A DNA stretch of 16,916 bases from Acidimicrobiaceae bacterium (lineage in GTDB: Bacteria > Actinomycetota > Acidimicrobiia > Acidimicrobiales > Acidimicrobiaceae), in assembly GCA_013044415.1 (NCBI GenBank), contig JABEUO010000045.1:1-16916 (forward strand). Reading direction: 5' to 3'. The notes beneath the pieces were generated by a model. That model made no database searches, was not told where the DNA came from, and was given only the letters and a program-made list of their open reading frames with translations. The position numbers and the translations under genes were made by a program. Each line of letters opens with the position of its first letter. Position 1 is the stretch's first letter. This document shows, one piece after another, positions 14,323 through 16,916 of this stretch.

Positions 14323-15315
14323 ATGCGTGAAGTGGTATTGGCGGCCAGACCTGTTGGGTGGCCCAAAGATAGCGATTTTGGAATAAGGGAAGCGGACATT
14401 CCCAAGATTGCCAATGGTGAAGTACTCGTGAAGGTCGACTGGCTTTCCGTCGATCCTTACATGCGCGGAAGGATGAACGACCAAAAGAGCTACGTACCAC
14501 CGTTTGCGCTCGATGCTCCGCTTGCGGGAGGGGCGGTGGGAACGGTAGTTGAAACTACGGTCGACAACCTTCCTGTTGGAGCGATTGTCACTGGCACCTT
14601 CGGGTGGCGTGAGTTCGATGCGGTGTCAGCTAAGGCTGTGATGAGGATTGAGGACGACTCGACCCCCCCTGAGTACTACCTAGGTGTCCTTGGGATGCCG
14701 GGTATGACCGCTTACTATGGCCTGATAAACGTCGGTGACGTAAAGGACGGAGAGGTCGTTTATGTATCCGCTGCAGCTGGAGCAGTCGGTTCAATAGTCG
14801 GTCAGATTGCCAAGATTAAGGGCTGCCGAACTATCGGAAGCGCCGGCGGTCCGGAGAAGGTAGGCAGGCTAGCTGAACTTGGATTCGATGTTGGAGTCGA
14901 TTACCGTTCTGCTGATCTGCGGGAGACTCTAGCTGCTGCTGCGCCTGGAGGGGTCGATATTTACTTCGATAATGTGGGTGGTGACCATTTAGAAGCGGCC
15001 CTTTGGAACATGGCCGATTATGGCCGAATTGTCATGTGCGGTGCGATTTCTCTTTACAACTCTTCACAAGCCCAACCCGGTCCAAAAAATCTTGTTCTGG
15101 CGGTGCAAAGGCGTCTTCGGCTGCAGGGGTTTATAGTGAGCGACCATTTTTCTGAGATGGGTCAATGCATAAACGATATGAAGGGCTGGGTTAGGGAAGG
15201 AAAAATATCAGTAGATCAAACGGTAGTTACTGGCCTTGAGGCGGCGCCAGGAGCCCTTATCGGACTCATGCGAGGTGAGAATTTAGGCAAGATGCTAGTT
15301 AAGGTTTCATATTGA
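14323..15315 (+). CDS. NADP-dependent MDR oxidoreductase (CurA/LTB4DH-like)
   Basis: A 330-residue zinc-free medium-chain dehydrogenase/reductase. The N-terminal catalytic fold has the VDPYMRGRM motif, characteristic of the leukotriene B4 12-hydroxydehydrogenase/CurA group. LGMPGMTAYYGL leads into the Rossmann domain with VYVSAAAGAVGSIVGQIAK (AxxGxxG), then FDNVGGDHLEAAL and a C-terminal GENLGKMLVKV. These enzymes reduce alpha,beta-unsaturated ketones and aldehydes or quinones with NADPH. No zinc ligands are seen. I chose ATG 14323 because GGGAG lies five bases upstream; a TTG at 14311 is inside the same frame. The gene stands alone, with intergenic gaps of about 100 bases on both sides. Confidence 0.92.
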   Translation: MREVVLAARPVGWPKDSDFGIREADIPKIANGEVLVKVDWLSVDPYMRGRMNDQKSYVPPFALDAPLAGGAVGTVVETTVDNLPVGAIVTGTFGWREFDAVSAKAVMRIEDDSTPPEYYLGVLGMPGMTAYYGLINVGDVKDGEVVYVSAAAGAVGSIVGQIAKIKGCRTIGSAGGPEKVGRLAELGFDVGVDYRSADLRETLAAAAPGGVDIYFDNVGGDHLEAALWNMADYGRIVMCGAISLYNSSQAQPGPKNLVLAVQRRLRLQGFIVSDHFSEMGQCINDMKGWVREGKISVDQTVVTGLEAAPGALIGLMRGENLGKMLVKVSY

Positions 15316-15457
15316 CCAGGGGATCTTTCTGGATGTAAGAGTTTCATCATTGGGGGTTCATGAGATTCTAAGGCATCGAGATGAAAATAGCTAGGTCGAG
15401 TAGTGGATACTTGTAGATATGCCGCGGGTGTTTTTGCGTTCTTATGGTGGAGTCATG

Positions 15458-16063
15458 ATGGGTCGGAAGTGGGGTTCCTCCGTGCCGTGGGGTCACGTCG
15501 GGGTAGGCAATGTCGGGTTTGGCCTTCTCCTGGCGATAGTATCAATTGGCGTTGGAGCTGGGTTTAATTTCGGCCTTGCTTCGTTTACGGCCGGAAGTAA
15601 GGTACCTAGCGCTGCGGTCATTACCACGGACCAATCAAGCAGCCACGCTTCAAAAAAGTCGATCGTCTCTACCGAAGTACAAAGTTCCTCCGAGTCTGAA
15701 TTAACTGAACCCAACGCTCGGGCGGGAAGTGAAGGGCCTGACAAAAGAGCCAATTCGTCAGGCATACTTCAGATTGCTCCTTCGTCTCCGGTAGACCAGA
15801 TTCCGAACGTTGGCGTGGTCGAGCCAGGTGACGCAACGAATAATCAGACCCCTCCTTCCCAGGGGCAAGTATTCTTCGGCGAAGGATCCGCCTCCAAATC
15901 TCCCACTGGACAGATGTCCGGCGATGAAAGTACTAAGTCCTCGGTCCAGGCTACGGTGGAGACGCCTACGGTGACCAGTCAGGGCACGATAACGCAGCCT
16001 AAGGCAATTTCACAATCCCCCGTCGACGAGGTAACCGCTACATCTAACCATGGTGATGGCTGA
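15458..16063 (+). CDS. Membrane-anchored Ser/Thr-rich protein
   Basis: No family recognised. After a short basic start comes one hydrophobic segment, GFGLLLAIVSIGVGAGFNFG. The remaining ~160 residues are low-complexity, rich in Ser, Thr, Gln, Pro, Asp and Glu, with no cysteine and no predicted fold by eye. This suggests a single-pass protein, or an uncleaved signal-anchor, with a disordered extracytoplasmic tail. ATG 15458 has GGTGGAG with five-base spacing; the frame also runs back to an ATG at 15419 without a ribosome binding site. Its end overlaps the histidine-kinase gene by up to 14 bases, so the two are likely co-translated, and it could be an accessory or sensed partner of the kinase. 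That link is inferred from position only. Confidence 0.7.
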   Translation: MGRKWGSSVPWGHVGVGNVGFGLLLAIVSIGVGAGFNFGLASFTAGSKVPSAAVITTDQSSSHASKKSIVSTEVQSSSESELTEPNARAGSEGPDKRANSSGILQIAPSSPVDQIPNVGVVEPGDATNNQTPPSQGQVFFGEGSASKSPTGQMSGDESTKSSVQATVETPTVTSQGTITQPKAISQSPVDEVTATSNHGDG

Positions 16064-16916
16064 GCTGATGGGAGCCCAAGCGGATCGGAACATCAAGGAG
16101 AGGTTTTTTGTCCGATATAGGAGACGAGTACTTGCGGGAAGAGTGCTGGGCACTGCAGGCCGACTGGTAGCCCTCTATGGGGTTGTCACTTCGGTAGTTT
16201 TAGGGTTGTCGGTTTATCAAGTAGTAAATAATTTTTCCCAACACTACATGGGACTTGCCCGGTCGGACTTGGGAGGTGAAGTGCCGGAGTTTTCTACAGC
16301 GGCCTCGGTCCGCACCCAGGGTCAATCACTCTTCAGTTTCTCTGAGTATTATCTCCGGAGCCACGGCTCGCTGTCGCAGCATCGAATTGTGATAGCTCTA
16401 GCAAATCAGACGACGCTTGCCTCCACTGGAGCGTCTTGGCTCGTGAGCGTTCCGATAGTGAGTTCAATGCTCAAACATCCGCCGGCCCGGACGATCTTTT
16501 ATACCACTTCCTATGGGGCAAGGGGTCCAATACTTATTCTTGGTTCGCCGATTATGCAAAACTCTAAACCAGTTGGTCTTTTAGTCGCCGAGTCTTCGCT
16601 AGCTAGTCTCTACAGCCAAAAGCGACAGGTGGCACTCCTGTCTGGTTTTGAGGCCCTCGTTGCCCTAGTCTTTTCCATCTTGTCTAGCTACTACCTTTTG
16701 CGACGTGTCATGAAGGCTGTCGGCGCGATCACCGAGGCGGCGGTCGAGATATACCAGGGCGACTTGGATACTCGGCTGGTTGATGCGGGTGAAAAAGACG
16801 AGGTAGGTGGCTTGGTAGCCGCTTTCAATCAGATGATCGCAAAGATATCCGATACCCTAAAGGCCCAACAGAGGCTTTTGGCGGACGTCTCGCACCAATT
16901 ACGTACTCCACTTACC
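16050..16916 (+). CDS. Sensor histidine kinase (truncated by window end)
   Basis: The frame is open to the last base. An arginine-rich cytoplasmic start is followed by a first membrane helix (LVALYGVVTSVVLGLSVYQVV), an extracytoplasmic sensor domain of about 125 residues, and a second helix (ALVALVFSILSSYYLL). Next come a HAMP linker (RRVMKAVGAITEAA to DEVGGLVAAFNQM) and the start of HisKA with the phospho-acceptor His282 in DVSHQLRTPLT. It should autophosphorylate and pass phosphate to a response regulator; the catalytic domain and any regulator lie beyond the window. The start is uncertain between ATG 16050, ATG 16056 and ATG 16068. The first two overlap the preceding gene, which favours coupled translation. 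Confidence 0.88.
   Translation, partial: MVMAELMGAQADRNIKERFFVRYRRRVLAGRVLGTAGRLVALYGVVTSVVLGLSVYQVVNNFSQHYMGLARSDLGGEVPEFSTAASVRTQGQSLFSFSEYYLRSHGSLSQHRIVIALANQTTLASTGASWLVSVPIVSSMLKHPPARTIFYTTSYGARGPILILGSPIMQNSKPVGLLVAESSLASLYSQKRQVALLSGFEALVALVFSILSSYYLLRRVMKAVGAITEAAVEIYQGDLDTRLVDAGEKDEVGGLVAAFNQMIAKISDTLKAQQRLLADVSHQLRTPLT

Overview
The window looks like chromosomal DNA from a moderate-GC actinobacterium. I lean towards an Acidimicrobiia-type organism, but this is inference only. The reasons are roughly 50% GC by eye, frequent GTG and TTG starts, Shine-Dalgarno-led genes, and the mix of families: paired MutS-like ATPases, DUF1015, a HAD-IIA phosphatase, MscL with a zinc-ribbon tail, and an IS607 relic. 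No rRNA, tRNA or CRISPR array was seen.

Layout. (1) 1-3426: a short leader with small ORFs behind strong ribosome binding sites, then two MutS-like ATPase genes joined by a 4-nt ATGA overlap. Both keep Walker A but have an Asn in place of the Walker B Asp. (2) 3427-3992: no convincing gene. It holds a yybP-ykoY-like (Mn2+) riboswitch candidate, a hexanucleotide repeat, and a perfect Shine-Dalgarno sequence with no gene behind it. (3) 3993-4778, minus: acetoacetate decarboxylase. (4) 4779-6330: a 1.5-kb gene-poor stretch holding a 41-codon remnant of an IS607-family TnpA and a run of RNA-like hairpins that may be the right end of the same lost element. (5) 6331-8324: a winged-helix regulator with a SufR-like cysteine domain, convergent with a MalY/PatB-type C-S lyase or aminotransferase. 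(6) 8456-12248, plus: an MFS transporter, a PAP2 phosphatase/phosphotransferase, MscL, and class I (FbaB/DhnA-type) fructose-bisphosphate aldolase. (7) 12268-14222: a DUF1015 protein divergent from a NagD-like HAD-IIA phosphatase. (8) 14323-15315: an NADP-dependent MDR oxidoreductase. (9) 15458-16916: a membrane-anchored Ser/Thr-rich protein overlapping a sensor histidine kinase that runs off the window.

Most of the plus-strand half is ordinary metabolism and housekeeping. The parts worth attention are the MutS-like pair with its leader, the riboswitch that has no gene to control, the degraded IS607 region, and the surface-protein/histidine-kinase pair at the right edge.
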